NCBI RefSeq assembly: GCF_004340685.1
Contig: NZ_SLUN01000012.1
Span: forward strand, 62,001-126,000
From: Hydrogenispora ethanolica
GTDB lineage: Bacteria; Bacillota; UBA4882; UBA8346
Reading direction: 5' to 3'
Length of the DNA stretch: 64,000 nucleotides
Positions within the stretch are counted from its first letter, which is position 1. Every line of letters starts with the position of its first letter. A program made the translations under genes and the position numbers. A model generated the notes under the pieces. That model did not search any database and was not told the DNA's origin. It saw only the letters and a list, made by a program, of their open reading frames with translations. Below are positions 24,035-33,307 of the stretch, piece by piece.

Positions 24035-26056
24035 TCACCTCGAATCGGCAGAATCTCGGAAAACCTCTTTATTCACATAGGATCGCCAAACATTTTCAAA
24101 CCAGAAATGATCCTCCGGGACCGGCCGCACCGCTTCCCAGGCAGTGTGATGAGTCCTGCTGTCAAATTGATATTGCAGCACCCACTGGCGCAGCTCCGCA
24201 TTTTCCGGACGGAATCTCCATTCCGGACCCAGTTGTTCCAAACTGGCGGAGCCCTGGGGATCGACCACCAGATACGAGCCGCGGCTGCCGCCTTGCCGTT
24301 GAAGGTAGGCATGAATGCTATGCAGCACCGCAAGCTGCGTGAGGCAAAGCTGGCGATCGCGGAAGTACTCGATGAGGCGCGCCGGATCTTCCAGCCGGAA
24401 TTCGAAGCGATGGATCGCCTCCCATTGGGCTTGAGCTTCCGCGAGCGCTCGCTCGATCTGAGCAGCATCGCGAATATGAGCCGCCATCCGGCTCATCCGC
24501 GCCTGTAATTCCTCCCGGAACTCAAGCCAGATTCGACCGTTTGGCGAGGCAACTCGCCCCAAAGCTCCCTCCGCCAGACCGACACTTCGTTCCAGCGCCG
24601 GTCCTGCCAGCTCAAGAAAGGATTCCGCCGTAACCGTACTCTCCCGGTAGCACTCGGCAATATACTGCGCAGCACGGTACCCTCCCACTTGTCCGGAATT
24701 CAATGCGGTCCCACCGGGCCGATACACGCCGTGCGTACCGTTGACTTCGCCGATGGGGAATAAATGTTTGACATTGGATTCCCACCAGATGTTTCCCAGC
24801 AGGCCTCCGTTGCAGTGCTGGGCGCATACTGCAATTTCCAACGGTTCCTGCGCCAAATCGATGCCATGCTGCGCATAGAGCTGGATCGCCATCGGGTTCA
24901 TCTTTTGGAGTCGCTCGTACGGCGTCCCAAAGAGCACCGCCGATTTATGGAGATAATCATAGGCTTCGGATTCCAACTCTTCAAAGCGCAACTCCGCGCC
25001 GCCTTTCCAAGCAGGATTCCGGCGAAAGTCGAGGAAGACCCGGCGGCCTTTCACGACAGTTTCCTGATACACCAGCAAATCAATGTAGGAAGAGCCGTAA
25101 TTCTCAATCTTTCTGGGGTCAAAAGGCCATTGATAACCCTTTAGGAAGATGGCGGTTCCCATCTTGCCAAAGCTCGGGAAACTTTCATTCAGGAACTCCC
25201 GTTCATCGCTCCCGTCGGCTGCCGTGCTGATATAACGGGGAATTACTTGTTGATAGGTTCCGGAGACATTCCAGCGAAACTTGATCGAAGCTAAACCATA
25301 CTGCCATTCGGTCAAGTTAAGCGCGGCCGCTCCGGCCTCCAGCGCGACGCCCGTACTCCCTAAATGGTCTTTCGGATATACCGAGGTCTGGTAAAGTCCT
25401 CCCGGGCCACCGGTACCCAGCACCACATTTTCGGCTTGAAATACCACCAGTGAATCCAGACCGGAAGAGGCTTTGTTTTTATCAATGGCTATGGCTCCCA
25501 CGGCCCGCTTCTGCTCTCCTTCGCCTACCGTCAGTAAGGAAATGACCTCAAAGCCGTCCAAGATCTCGGTTCCTTGTTGGCGCACTTGGATTAAGAGCTT
25601 TTGATACATTTGGTTGGAGGTCCAAGGGCCGGCCGAAGTCGCTCTTTGTTTGGGATCATGGTCGGTCTTGTATCCGACATAACCGCCGAAAGCATTGTGG
25701 GGAAACGGCACTCCAATCTGGGCCAAGTGATAAAATTCCTGAGCAGAAAGGGTTGCTTCAATCAGGGCGATATCCCCATGCATCGCACCGCCATTGAACA
25801 ACGTGCGGGCCATGTCGTAAACCGAGTCCTGCCCCTCGCCAAATAATGACAGTTTATAGTAGGTTTGTTTGTCGGACCCGGAATTGTTGGAAACGCCGCC
25901 ACCGAGACGCTCCGTGACGACCAGGATATCCCGGACGCCGAAACTGACCAGGTGGTAGGCGCAGTTTAGCGCGGCCGCTCCCGACCCCACGATCAATGTG
26001 TGACAACGAAACAGAGGATACGACCGGCCGCGGATGATGATCTGTTTTTCTTCCAT
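24035..26056 (-). CDS. FAD-dependent oxidoreductase of the fumarate reductase/aspartate oxidase family
   Basis: 673 aa. The dinucleotide-binding motif is HTLIVGSGAAALNCAYHL, followed by GGGVSNNSGSDKQTYYK. VVLGTGGPGG and the C-terminal FAD motif GEVNGTHGVYRPGGTALNSGQVGGYRAA are clear, and a helical C-terminal domain follows. The HPTG and GxRGEGG substrate motifs of fumarate reductases were not found; the corresponding region reads LTEWQYGLASIKFRWNVSGTY. The substrate is therefore not a simple C4 dicarboxylate and is unknown. ATG at 26056 has AAAGGTGAG upstream. It sits between the zinc dehydrogenase and two epimerases, implying a redox step on a sugar-derived compound. Confidence 0.85.
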   Translation of the reverse strand: MEEKQIIIRGRSYPLFRCHTLIVGSGAAALNCAYHLVSFGVRDILVVTERLGGGVSNNSGSDKQTYYKLSLFGEGQDSVYDMARTLFNGGAMHGDIALIEATLSAQEFYHLAQIGVPFPHNAFGGYVGYKTDHDPKQRATSAGPWTSNQMYQKLLIQVRQQGTEILDGFEVISLLTVGEGEQKRAVGAIAIDKNKASSGLDSLVVFQAENVVLGTGGPGGLYQTSVYPKDHLGSTGVALEAGAAALNLTEWQYGLASIKFRWNVSGTYQQVIPRYISTAADGSDEREFLNESFPSFGKMGTAIFLKGYQWPFDPRKIENYGSSYIDLLVYQETVVKGRRVFLDFRRNPAWKGGAELRFEELESEAYDYLHKSAVLFGTPYERLQKMNPMAIQLYAQHGIDLAQEPLEIAVCAQHCNGGLLGNIWWESNVKHLFPIGEVNGTHGVYRPGGTALNSGQVGGYRAAQYIAECYRESTVTAESFLELAGPALERSVGLAEGALGRVASPNGRIWLEFREELQARMSRMAAHIRDAAQIERALAEAQAQWEAIHRFEFRLEDPARLIEYFRDRQLCLTQLAVLHSIHAYLQRQGGSRGSYLVVDPQGSASLEQLGPEWRFRPENAELRQWVLQYQFDSRTHHTAWEAVRPVPEDHFWFENVWRSYVNKEVFRDSADSR

Positions 26057-26072
26057 TTTCTCACCTTTAAAA

Positions 26073-26099
26073 CAATTACCCCGGAAACCAGGGTAATTG
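26073..26099 (-). terminator. Intra-operon hairpin (attenuator or terminator)
   Basis: Perfect 9-bp stem CAATTACCC/GGGTAATTG followed by TTTT on the minus strand. It sits 37 nt after the zinc dehydrogenase stop and directly before the flavoprotein ribosome-binding site. Confidence 0.65.
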
Positions 26100-26135
26100 A
26101 CCTTGTATATTCTTTTGCCGGACATTTGAGGCGGT

Positions 26136-27236
26136 TTATCCCAATTCCGGCAGGAGTACTGCTTTGATAGCTTCGCGGCTATCCATGACTTGTAATGCCT
26201 GGTTCACTTCGCTCAAGGGGAACCGATGGGTTACCAAACGGGAAAACAGTTCCGGATTACTGAGAACCAGGTTCATGGCTTGATAAGCATGCCGGGTGTC
26301 GCTGACCCAGACGCCTTGCAAACGAAGATTCCGGCGGGTCAAATCTAGGAAACCATCGAATTCAAAAGTGCCCCCCGGTTGGCTCAAACCAACGCTTAAA
26401 ACCGTTCCACCCATGCGAGCCAAACCAATCGCTTCGCGCAAGGCGTCTCCACTGCCGGACGCTTCAATAATCAGATCGGCGCCCCGTCCGGAGGTTAATT
26501 CCATGATTCGCTCCTGACGTTCGGCAGCGGTCAATTTTTTGCGATTCAATAAGGTCGTTGCGCCGAATTGGCTGCCCATCTCCAAGCGGACTTCGGAACC
26601 GCCGATTAAGACAATCTCACCGGCGCCGTATTTTTTGGCGTAGGCCGCCGAGAAGAGACCGATCGGCCCCGGGCCGAAGATGACCACCGTCTCGCCCAGA
26701 TTCGGCCGAACGATATCAAAACCGTGCGCTGCGGTTGCTCCCGAACAGGAGGCCGCCACCAAAACCGACGGATCGATCGCTGTTTGAGGGACCTTCAGAA
26801 TATTCGTCCCGGCATCCAAAATCACATGATCGGCATAGCAACCATTCAAATAGGGAGGAACGCCCATCGGCACATTGATACCCGGCACTTTCCGATTTTG
26901 GCAGAAAGAAGGTTCTTTCAGTACTGCGCAGTAGTAACAATAACCGCAGGAGATACCGCGGTTCCAGAAGACGAGGTCGCCCTCGCGCAGTTCACTCCCG
27001 TCCGCCGCGCATTTTTTGCCGCCGATTCCCGCCACTGTTCCGATGCCTTCATGGCCCAAAATCATCGGCAAGCGAGTTCGCGAATCCTCGCCCTTCCACA
27101 TATGAAGATCGCTCCCACAAACACCGGAAGCTTTCAGTTTCACGAGTACTTGACCCGGTAAAAGCTCGGGAATGGGTATCGATTGTTCTACCAAAGGCTT
27201 ATTAAATTCTTGTAGTACGTAAACCCGTGCATTCAT
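26136..27236 (-). CDS. Zinc-dependent alcohol/polyol dehydrogenase (MDR superfamily)
   Basis: 366 aa. Catalytic zinc ligands are Cys in ASGVCGSDLHMW and His/Glu in LGHEGIG. The structural zinc loop reads CGYCYYCAVLKEPSFC. The NAD-binding motif is VVIFGPGPIGLFSAAYAKKYGAGEIVLIGG. ATG at 27236 has GGAG 11 nt upstream; an in-frame extension to 27263 is possible. The gene starts ~30 bp after the permease stop. By analogy with IolM of the Thermotoga inositol pathway it could oxidise a cyclitol or keto-sugar, but that is inference from context. Confidence 0.87.
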   Translation of the reverse strand: MNARVYVLQEFNKPLVEQSIPIPELLPGQVLVKLKASGVCGSDLHMWKGEDSRTRLPMILGHEGIGTVAGIGGKKCAADGSELREGDLVFWNRGISCGYCYYCAVLKEPSFCQNRKVPGINVPMGVPPYLNGCYADHVILDAGTNILKVPQTAIDPSVLVAASCSGATAAHGFDIVRPNLGETVVIFGPGPIGLFSAAYAKKYGAGEIVLIGGSEVRLEMGSQFGATTLLNRKKLTAAERQERIMELTSGRGADLIIEASGSGDALREAIGLARMGGTVLSVGLSQPGGTFEFDGFLDLTRRNLRLQGVWVSDTRHAYQAMNLVLSNPELFSRLVTHRFPLSEVNQALQVMDSREAIKAVLLPELG

Positions 27237-27266
27237 GAGTTTCCACGCTCCGTAATTATGCAAGTT

Positions 27267-28259
27267 TTATTCCTTTTTGCTTCGTGAGGTAATGGCTAAT
27301 ACCGCCAGAATGATCGCTCCATAAATCATCCGGCGCATCGGTTCACTAATATTGAGAATGGTGAGCAATCCGGTTAAAGCCGTAATGGTAATGACGGCCG
27401 CAGCTGTTCCGGCATAACCGCCGACGCCGCCCCGGAATAAAGTTCCACCCATGATGACCGCCGCCATGGAGGTCATCTTATAATCGTCTCCGAGATCGAG
27501 GGTTCCTGTCCCGATATAGCCGCAAACGATAAAACCTGCGATAGTCGACATAATCGCGGAAATGACATAGACGCCGATGATCAGACGGTCGGCGTGAATC
27601 CCCGAAAGTTCCGCCACTTTCTTATTGGCGCCGACTGCATAGACTTTCCTGCCGAAGGTGGTTCGCTTTAAAATAAGCACCACGAGCACCGAGGCGATAA
27701 TCCAGACGAGAATCGAAACTGGGAAAAAGTCAAAAAGGCGTCCGGTTCCAATATATTTTAGAATTGGCGAGGCGGTCCCTTTGGTGGCGCCACCCGTAAA
27801 AACCATGGTCAACCCATCCAGCATGATACCGGTGCCTAGCGTCATAACAAAAGGATTAATGCCTAATTTGGTAATGCCTAACCCGTTAAGCAATCCGAAA
27901 GTGGCAGCCATCCCGGCCACTAGGATAAAAGCCGACAGTAGATTGGCGTCGGACCCCATCATATAGGTTGAGCCCAACATACCCGCAAAGACGGTGACGG
28001 ACTGTACCGACAGATCGACATGACCGGTCAGCATTGCCAGGGTTTGGCCGATCGCAATGAATCCAAAAGGAACTGCTTGGCGCAACAAGCGTAGCAGGTT
28101 CTCCGGTTGCACATAACCAGGGCTGATGATACCACTAATCACAATCAGGACCAAAGTGGCCACCCAAAGCCAAAGTTTCATATTGTTGGCGTTTTTGAAA
28201 AATCCGGCAACGCCAGTGCTGCTTTTCGCAGTCGCAGTTATTTCGCTTTGTCTTGCCAT
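27267..28259 (-). CDS. Ribose-type ABC transporter permease (1)
   Basis: 330-aa inner-membrane permease of the RbsC/AraH family with about 9-10 hydrophobic helices. GQTLAMLTGHVDLSVQSV near residue 72, GINPFVMTLGTG, and RTTFGRKVYAVGANKKVAELSGI are the family's conserved loops; the last faces the ATPase. ATG overlaps the 3' end of the preceding permease gene by about 20 bp. It pairs with that permease as a heterodimer in the same importer. Confidence 0.93.
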   Translation of the reverse strand: MARQSEITATAKSSTGVAGFFKNANNMKLWLWVATLVLIVISGIISPGYVQPENLLRLLRQAVPFGFIAIGQTLAMLTGHVDLSVQSVTVFAGMLGSTYMMGSDANLLSAFILVAGMAATFGLLNGLGITKLGINPFVMTLGTGIMLDGLTMVFTGGATKGTASPILKYIGTGRLFDFFPVSILVWIIASVLVVLILKRTTFGRKVYAVGANKKVAELSGIHADRLIIGVYVISAIMSTIAGFIVCGYIGTGTLDLGDDYKMTSMAAVIMGGTLFRGGVGGYAGTAAAVITITALTGLLTILNISEPMRRMIYGAIILAVLAITSRSKKE

Positions 28260-29236
28260 TTTTTCTTAATCGCTCCTCCCGCCACTGCAACTACCAATAA
28301 GGCTCCGCGGAACACATATTGATAGAAGGTGGAAACTCCCAAGTGATTGAAGATATTTCCCAGGATAACAATCAAAAACGCGCCACCCAATGTCCCTGCG
28401 ACACTCCCCACTCCGGTGTTAAAGAGCGTACCTCCGGCTACTGCGGCGGTCATTGAATCCAAACTAAAAGTAGCACCGGCGGTCGGATCTCCGGTTCCCA
28501 TCCGTCCTGCCAAAAAAAGGCCACTGAGTGCGGCTAAAAATCCCGTGATGGTATGAGCCCAGATTTTAACCTTCGTTACGTTGATCCCAGCACGGAATGC
28601 AGTTTCCTTATCCGCCCCGATCGCCCTTAAATGAAGTCCAAAACGAGTGCGGTAAAGAACATACCAGGAAATAATGGCCACTACAACCGTTCCCACGACC
28701 GGATACGAAATCGGTCCCCAACTTCCCGTAATCACCCGGATAAAATCGATCGGAATGATTTTGGTGTAGTCGGGAAATGGCATTAAATACAGCGCGAACC
28801 CGAGTAAGGTGAAGTTAATGGCCAATGTCAAAACCATGGCTTCGACTTTAATTTTGATCAATAAATACCCGGTCAGCGCCCCAATGGCTGCGCCGATGAG
28901 TAGTAAAACCAGCGACATCCCAATCATCGAAGCCGGTGTGTTGGTCATTAGAAACGGCGCACCACAAACAATGATGCTGATGATGCCGCCTACTCCGAGA
29001 TTGACGTCACCCGCCAGGATAACGTACGTCTGCGCCAGACCAGCCAGGGCGAAGGCCACGGTTTGGACCATTAAATTGGGTAGATTCCCCGGGCTCCGAA
29101 AACTTTCCGATACGCTATAACCGATCGCCCAAGTAATCATGAGAATGATGTAGATGGGCATGCCGGGATTATTGAGGGCGCGCCGGAAAAAGTTAGTTTG
29201 GACAGTTGTTTCTTTCGTGATTGGTACCTTTTCCAT
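28238..29236 (-). CDS. Ribose-type ABC transporter permease (2)
   Basis: 332-aa RbsC-family permease. AQTYVILAGDVNLGVGGI near residue 68 and RTRFGLHLRAIGADKETAFRAGI are the diagnostic loops. About 9-10 hydrophobic helices fill the length. ATG has GGAG 9 nt upstream. It lies between the double ATPase and the first permease in the usual order for importers of this class with two different permeases. Confidence 0.93.
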   Translation of the reverse strand: MEKVPITKETTVQTNFFRRALNNPGMPIYIILMITWAIGYSVSESFRSPGNLPNLMVQTVAFALAGLAQTYVILAGDVNLGVGGIISIIVCGAPFLMTNTPASMIGMSLVLLLIGAAIGALTGYLLIKIKVEAMVLTLAINFTLLGFALYLMPFPDYTKIIPIDFIRVITGSWGPISYPVVGTVVVAIISWYVLYRTRFGLHLRAIGADKETAFRAGINVTKVKIWAHTITGFLAALSGLFLAGRMGTGDPTAGATFSLDSMTAAVAGGTLFNTGVGSVAGTLGGAFLIVILGNIFNHLGVSTFYQYVFRGALLVVAVAGGAIKKKWQDKAK

Positions 29237-29266
29237 CGACTCTAACTCCTTTCAATAAATGAACAA

Positions 29267-30760
29267 TCAGGCGAGTCCCCATTGCGCTGTCATTAACATC
29301 TCTCGGGTCGCTTCAGTCCCTCGGAACTCTTTGACAATATGGCCCTCGTACATTACCAGAATTCGATCGCAGACCCGTAACAATTCGCCCATATCAGTGG
29401 AGAACATTAGGACTCCGGCCCCTTGATCGGTCACGCTGCGCATGAGCTGATAGATCTCTTCCTTAGCGCCAATGTCAACCCCACGAGTCGGCTCGGAAAA
29501 AAGGAACACTTTTGGTTTGGCCGGCAACCATTTCGCGATGACGATCTTTTGCTGATTACCGCCGGATAGATTGTTCGCCTTATGCATAGGGTTCGATGGA
29601 TGAACCTGCAAAGCCGCGATTAAGTCTTTTCCCATGGACCGCTCTTTTTCAACGTCGATAAATCCAAAACGCTGGCGATCTTTCAATGTCGGCAGAGCCA
29701 TATTTTGTAACAGATCCAAAACCAAACACAAACCTTCGACTTTCCGTTCCTCCGGCACAAATGCCAATCCAGCCCGGATCGCATCTTTAGCATTGCGGAA
29801 AGTTACAGGTTGCTCGTCTACAAATATCTGTCCGGAAGTTGTTTTAACGACCCCATAAAGGCTACGGATAAATTCGCGTTGTCCCTGACCCTCTAAACCA
29901 ATCAGTCCCACTATTTCGCCAGCGCGAACGGTTATATTAATATCATGAAACCAGCTCTTGGCGGAGAGATTTCTAGTTTCAAGAAGTTTTCGTTGTTGAA
30001 CGGGATTCTTGCCATCGACCCGAGTGCCCAAAATTGCCTTGCCAGTCATCATTTCGACAATTTTTTCCATGTCAAGCTCTGAAATCGACTTGGTTCCGAC
30101 CAACTGTCCATCCCTTAAAACGGTGACTGTATCACAGACTTGGAATACTTCTTCCAAACGGTGAGAAATAAAAATCACACCATGATTGGTCGCAGCCAAA
30201 TTGCGGATAATCTCCATGAGTTTTTCAACTTCATTATGGTTTAACGCAGCCGTCGGTTCATCCATAACGATAATTTTGGATTCCTGGGAAAGCGCTTTGG
30301 CAATCTCAACCATCTGTTTCTGAGCTAAGGAGAGATCCTTAACCAAGGTATCGGGATCCACATTTACGCCAACCCGCGCTAAGAGCTCTTGCGCTTTTGC
30401 CCGGACTTGGCCACGGTCAATCGCTCCCAAATTTTTGGAAGGCTCATGACCTAAAAAAAGATTTTCCGCTACGGTAAAAGCGGGTAACAAATTCAACTCT
30501 TGGTGAATAACGGATATTCCCAGCTTTGCTGCTTGGTCGGGGTGTTCGATCCGGACCGGACTGCCATTTAAGCATGTTTCCCCGCGGGTCGGCTGATAAA
30601 CACCACATAAGATTTTAATGAGAGTCGATTTACCGGCTCCGTTTTCGCCGATTAAAGCATGAACCGAACCCAATAAGCATTCAAAGCTGACATTATCCAG
30701 CGCCCGCACTCCGGGAAACTCTTTACAGACCCCGGTCACTTTCAAAAAAGGTTCCTGCAT
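29267..30760 (-). CDS. Ribose/inositol-type ABC transporter ATPase (double domain)
   Basis: 497 aa with two ABC domains, as in RbsA/MglA. Domain 1 has Walker A GENGAGKST, signature LSLAQKQMVEIAKAL and Walker B IIVMDEPTAAL. Domain 2 has a degenerate Walker A (GLIGLEGQGQREF), signature NLSGGNQQKIVIAKWL and Walker B VFLFSEPTRGVD. This asymmetry is normal for the family. ATG has AGGAGG about 10 nt upstream. It energises the importer formed with the two permeases and the binding protein. Confidence 0.95.
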   Translation of the reverse strand: MQEPFLKVTGVCKEFPGVRALDNVSFECLLGSVHALIGENGAGKSTLIKILCGVYQPTRGETCLNGSPVRIEHPDQAAKLGISVIHQELNLLPAFTVAENLFLGHEPSKNLGAIDRGQVRAKAQELLARVGVNVDPDTLVKDLSLAQKQMVEIAKALSQESKIIVMDEPTAALNHNEVEKLMEIIRNLAATNHGVIFISHRLEEVFQVCDTVTVLRDGQLVGTKSISELDMEKIVEMMTGKAILGTRVDGKNPVQQRKLLETRNLSAKSWFHDINITVRAGEIVGLIGLEGQGQREFIRSLYGVVKTTSGQIFVDEQPVTFRNAKDAIRAGLAFVPEERKVEGLCLVLDLLQNMALPTLKDRQRFGFIDVEKERSMGKDLIAALQVHPSNPMHKANNLSGGNQQKIVIAKWLPAKPKVFLFSEPTRGVDIGAKEEIYQLMRSVTDQGAGVLMFSTDMGELLRVCDRILVMYEGHIVKEFRGTEATREMLMTAQWGLA

Positions 30761-30791
30761 CGCGCCGTTTCCTCCTTATATTGTTCTGCAC

Positions 30792-30827
30792 AGTATTGCC
30801 CTCTGCCTCACGACAGAGGGCAATACT
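30792..30827 (-). terminator. Stem-loop between binding protein and ATPase genes
   Basis: Perfect 14-bp stem AGTATTGCCCTCTG/CAGAGGGCAATACT with an 8-nt loop and no long T tail. Hairpins at this place often stabilise the binding-protein mRNA and lower expression of the downstream transporter genes. That role is inferred. Confidence 0.7.
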
Positions 30828-30836
30828 ACTTGAATC

Positions 30837-31883
30837 TTATTTCTTACCCCAAAGTTTGACTTTCATCTCTTCCGGCAAGAAGGTGGAGTTAATATAATCG
30901 TCTCCCAAATCAGGGCGGGCAACTTTATCAAGAGTTTTGTCGGTACAAGTCCACAACTTCATTTTTTCGATGTGTTGAACCTTTTGACCCCGGAGTAATT
31001 TCATACCCAGAGCAAGCGCCACGGCGGAGTCTCCCGGAGGATCCTGAATCGCGAAAGAACGTACCTTTGCTCCGGAATCGCGCCATTTCTTCCACAAATT
31101 GAAGTGGCCGTTGGAACCGGTTCCGACTACGATGATGTCCGGCCGTTTGGCTTCATAGGTTGCTTGCATTGCGCCGTAACCGGACGGACCGCCGTCAGCA
31201 TAAATGGCTTTCAAATCGGGATTCGCCGAGATGAAGTTCTCAGCCGCCCGTTTGGCTTGGTCGTAAGCGGAATTGGTCCATACTTGACCGACGACTTTGA
31301 TTCCCGGATATTTCTTGAATACTTTGAGGGCCCCTTCATAACGCATTTGACCCGGGGTGGTGCCGGCGATACCGGTTAGCATCGCCACTTTGCCCTTACC
31401 TTTCAGTTGGGTGGCGATATATTGTGCAAGTTGCTCTCCGATTTCACTCTGATCGGCGATATTCTTGACGGTGACTTTCGGGCTGTCTACGACGCTATCG
31501 AAACTGACAACGGGAATACCGGCGTCAACCGCTTTTTCAACTGCGGGCACCAAAGCGGTCGGCGGGGCAGTAATGACGATTAAATCGACTTTCTTGGTGA
31601 TGAGGTCTTCCATATCAGCGATCTGTTTGGCAACGTTATTGGCAGCATCCGTAACCACGACTTGCTTGATATCCTTATGCTTGCTGGCCTCATATTTGAA
31701 CTCTTCAACCATTGCTACCCGCCAGGAGTTGACCACGGAAATGTTACAAAGCGCAACCGTGTAAGGACCCTTTTTCTTCCATTTTTTTGCATCAACTACA
31801 TAATTATCCTCAGCGAAGACAGAAACTGCAAAGGTGACCAATAATAAAGCCGCTAAAAACCAAGACCATCTTTTAAATTTCAT
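30837..31883 (-). CDS. Sugar ABC transporter substrate-binding protein
   Basis: About 348-aa extracytoplasmic binding protein of the ribose/inositol group (Peripla_BP_4). A signal peptide ends near AVSVFAED; there is no lipobox Cys, consistent with a soluble periplasmic form in a diderm cell. KKVDLIVITAPPT, AGIPVVSFDSVVD and KGKVAMLTGIAGTTPGQMRYEG are family motifs. ATG at 31883 has AGGAGG 10 nt upstream; TTG at 31889 is an alternative. The cargo is unknown; neighbours suggest a cyclitol, sugar or glycoside. Confidence 0.92.
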   Translation of the reverse strand: MKFKRWSWFLAALLLVTFAVSVFAEDNYVVDAKKWKKKGPYTVALCNISVVNSWRVAMVEEFKYEASKHKDIKQVVVTDAANNVAKQIADMEDLITKKVDLIVITAPPTALVPAVEKAVDAGIPVVSFDSVVDSPKVTVKNIADQSEIGEQLAQYIATQLKGKGKVAMLTGIAGTTPGQMRYEGALKVFKKYPGIKVVGQVWTNSAYDQAKRAAENFISANPDLKAIYADGGPSGYGAMQATYEAKRPDIIVVGTGSNGHFNLWKKWRDSGAKVRSFAIQDPPGDSAVALALGMKLLRGQKVQHIEKMKLWTCTDKTLDKVARPDLGDDYINSTFLPEEMKVKLWGKK

Positions 31884-32112
31884 TCTCAAACTGCCTCCTT
31901 AATGTTTTTTGACCACCGGAACTTCAATACGCATCCTTTGCTTAGCTCACCTCCCCGACAGAATTGAAATCGAACCAACAAGACTGGGATTGAATTTCCA
32001 CTTCCCAGAATCACTGACTCATCATGCTTTGATGAAAGTGGAATTCCAATTGTTTATAGAAATCCTGCCGTAAAAAAACCGGAGATTTCTGTCAATGATT
32101 CGGTCCCAAAAT

Positions 32113-33294
32113 TCAGCGCAATTCCACCCGGGTCCCGGAAGCCGCCGCAAGATAAGCGGCATAAATCGCCTCAGTGGTTTCGCAGGCCAATTCAAGGCCT
32201 GAAAGAGGTTCGCGCCGGCTGGCAACGCATTCCATGAAGTCTTGCATCTCATGGTGGTAGCCGCGGATCCAGTCCTCATCCGGGGCTGCAAATTGCCAGC
32301 CTCCACTGGTCTCCAATTTCTCGGCGATATACTCGGAGCCAATCACCTCATGGCCCGGGGTATAAAGCATTAGATCCGAATTGGGGTTCATATTGCATTG
32401 AATGACCCCTTTTACATGAAAAATCTCATGCAAATTTCTGACCCCGCCCAAGATGGTATCGGAAGAAACGACAATTGCCTTGGTGCCGTCGGTAAAGGTT
32501 AATGTCGCCGTAGCCCAGTCCTCCACATCCGTAAACCCGTGAGTTACCCATCCGGTTCCCGCTTGGGCCACTCCGGGGATATCGGTAAACTTCCCGGTTT
32601 CAGCGACGATCGATTTGACGCGAATGGGTTGACCGTTTTTTTGTTGCCCGTCAAAGTGCTTCAGGTGAATCACCGCGGCCATGGGATGGGAACCCAGCCG
32701 TAGCAGAGAGCCGCCTCCCGCCAGGGACCACTGCCGGGCATAACTAGCATGAGAACCGGAATGGGATTCTTCGGCGCGTTGCGATAATATCGTGGTATTC
32801 TCAATGGAACTGAGAATTCGTCGGGCTTTCACTATCGGCGGAGCATAGATCCAGTTTTCCGCATACATAAAGAGCACTCCGGCCCGCCCCACCGCTTCAC
32901 GGATTTCGGCCATGTCTGCCCAGACTTTCAGAAACATCTGTTGCCGATCGACCGTTTCACCGATGGGTTCCCCGTCTCCGGGCTGACTGAAATAACCGGT
33001 TAAGGGCTTTTCACAGATTACATCTTTACCGGCAGCGGCAACATCCAAAATCATCTGTTTATGAAGATGATTTGGAGTGCAAATATCGATTACATCCAGC
33101 TCGACTTGATCCAGCATGATGCGGTAATCCGAGAAAGCTTGGGGAATCCCGTGTTGGGAGGCGAACAACTCCGCTTTCCGTGGAGAAGCGCAGGCTACGA
33201 CTTGTACATCCAATCCACTGACCTTCCGCAAGGCTTCCAGATGGATTGCCGCTACGAAACCACTCCCAATCAAGCCGACTCTTACTTTTTGCAA
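32113..33294 (-). CDS. Gfo/Idh/MocA-family dehydrogenase (2)
   Basis: 393 aa, longer than the paralogue at 21238. The Rossmann motif is VGLIGSGFVAAIH and VICEKPLTGY carries the family Lys. The C-terminal domain has GGGSLLRLGSHPMAAVIHLKH, where His replaces the more usual Asp-His context, and ENWIYAPP. TTG start has GGGAGG 7 nt upstream. The gene follows the lacI gene by 13 bp, so the two are probably co-transcribed and the regulator controls its own unit. About 220 bp separates it from the binding-protein gene, with a possible hairpin at 32057-32095. Confidence 0.88.
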   Translation of the reverse strand: MQKVRVGLIGSGFVAAIHLEALRKVSGLDVQVVACASPRKAELFASQHGIPQAFSDYRIMLDQVELDVIDICTPNHLHKQMILDVAAAGKDVICEKPLTGYFSQPGDGEPIGETVDRQQMFLKVWADMAEIREAVGRAGVLFMYAENWIYAPPIVKARRILSSIENTTILSQRAEESHSGSHASYARQWSLAGGGSLLRLGSHPMAAVIHLKHFDGQQKNGQPIRVKSIVAETGKFTDIPGVAQAGTGWVTHGFTDVEDWATATLTFTDGTKAIVVSSDTILGGVRNLHEIFHVKGVIQCNMNPNSDLMLYTPGHEVIGSEYIAEKLETSGGWQFAAPDEDWIRGYHHEMQDFMECVASRREPLSGLELACETTEAIYAAYLAAASGTRVELR

Positions 33295-33307
33295 CGCCAG
33301 GCCTCCC

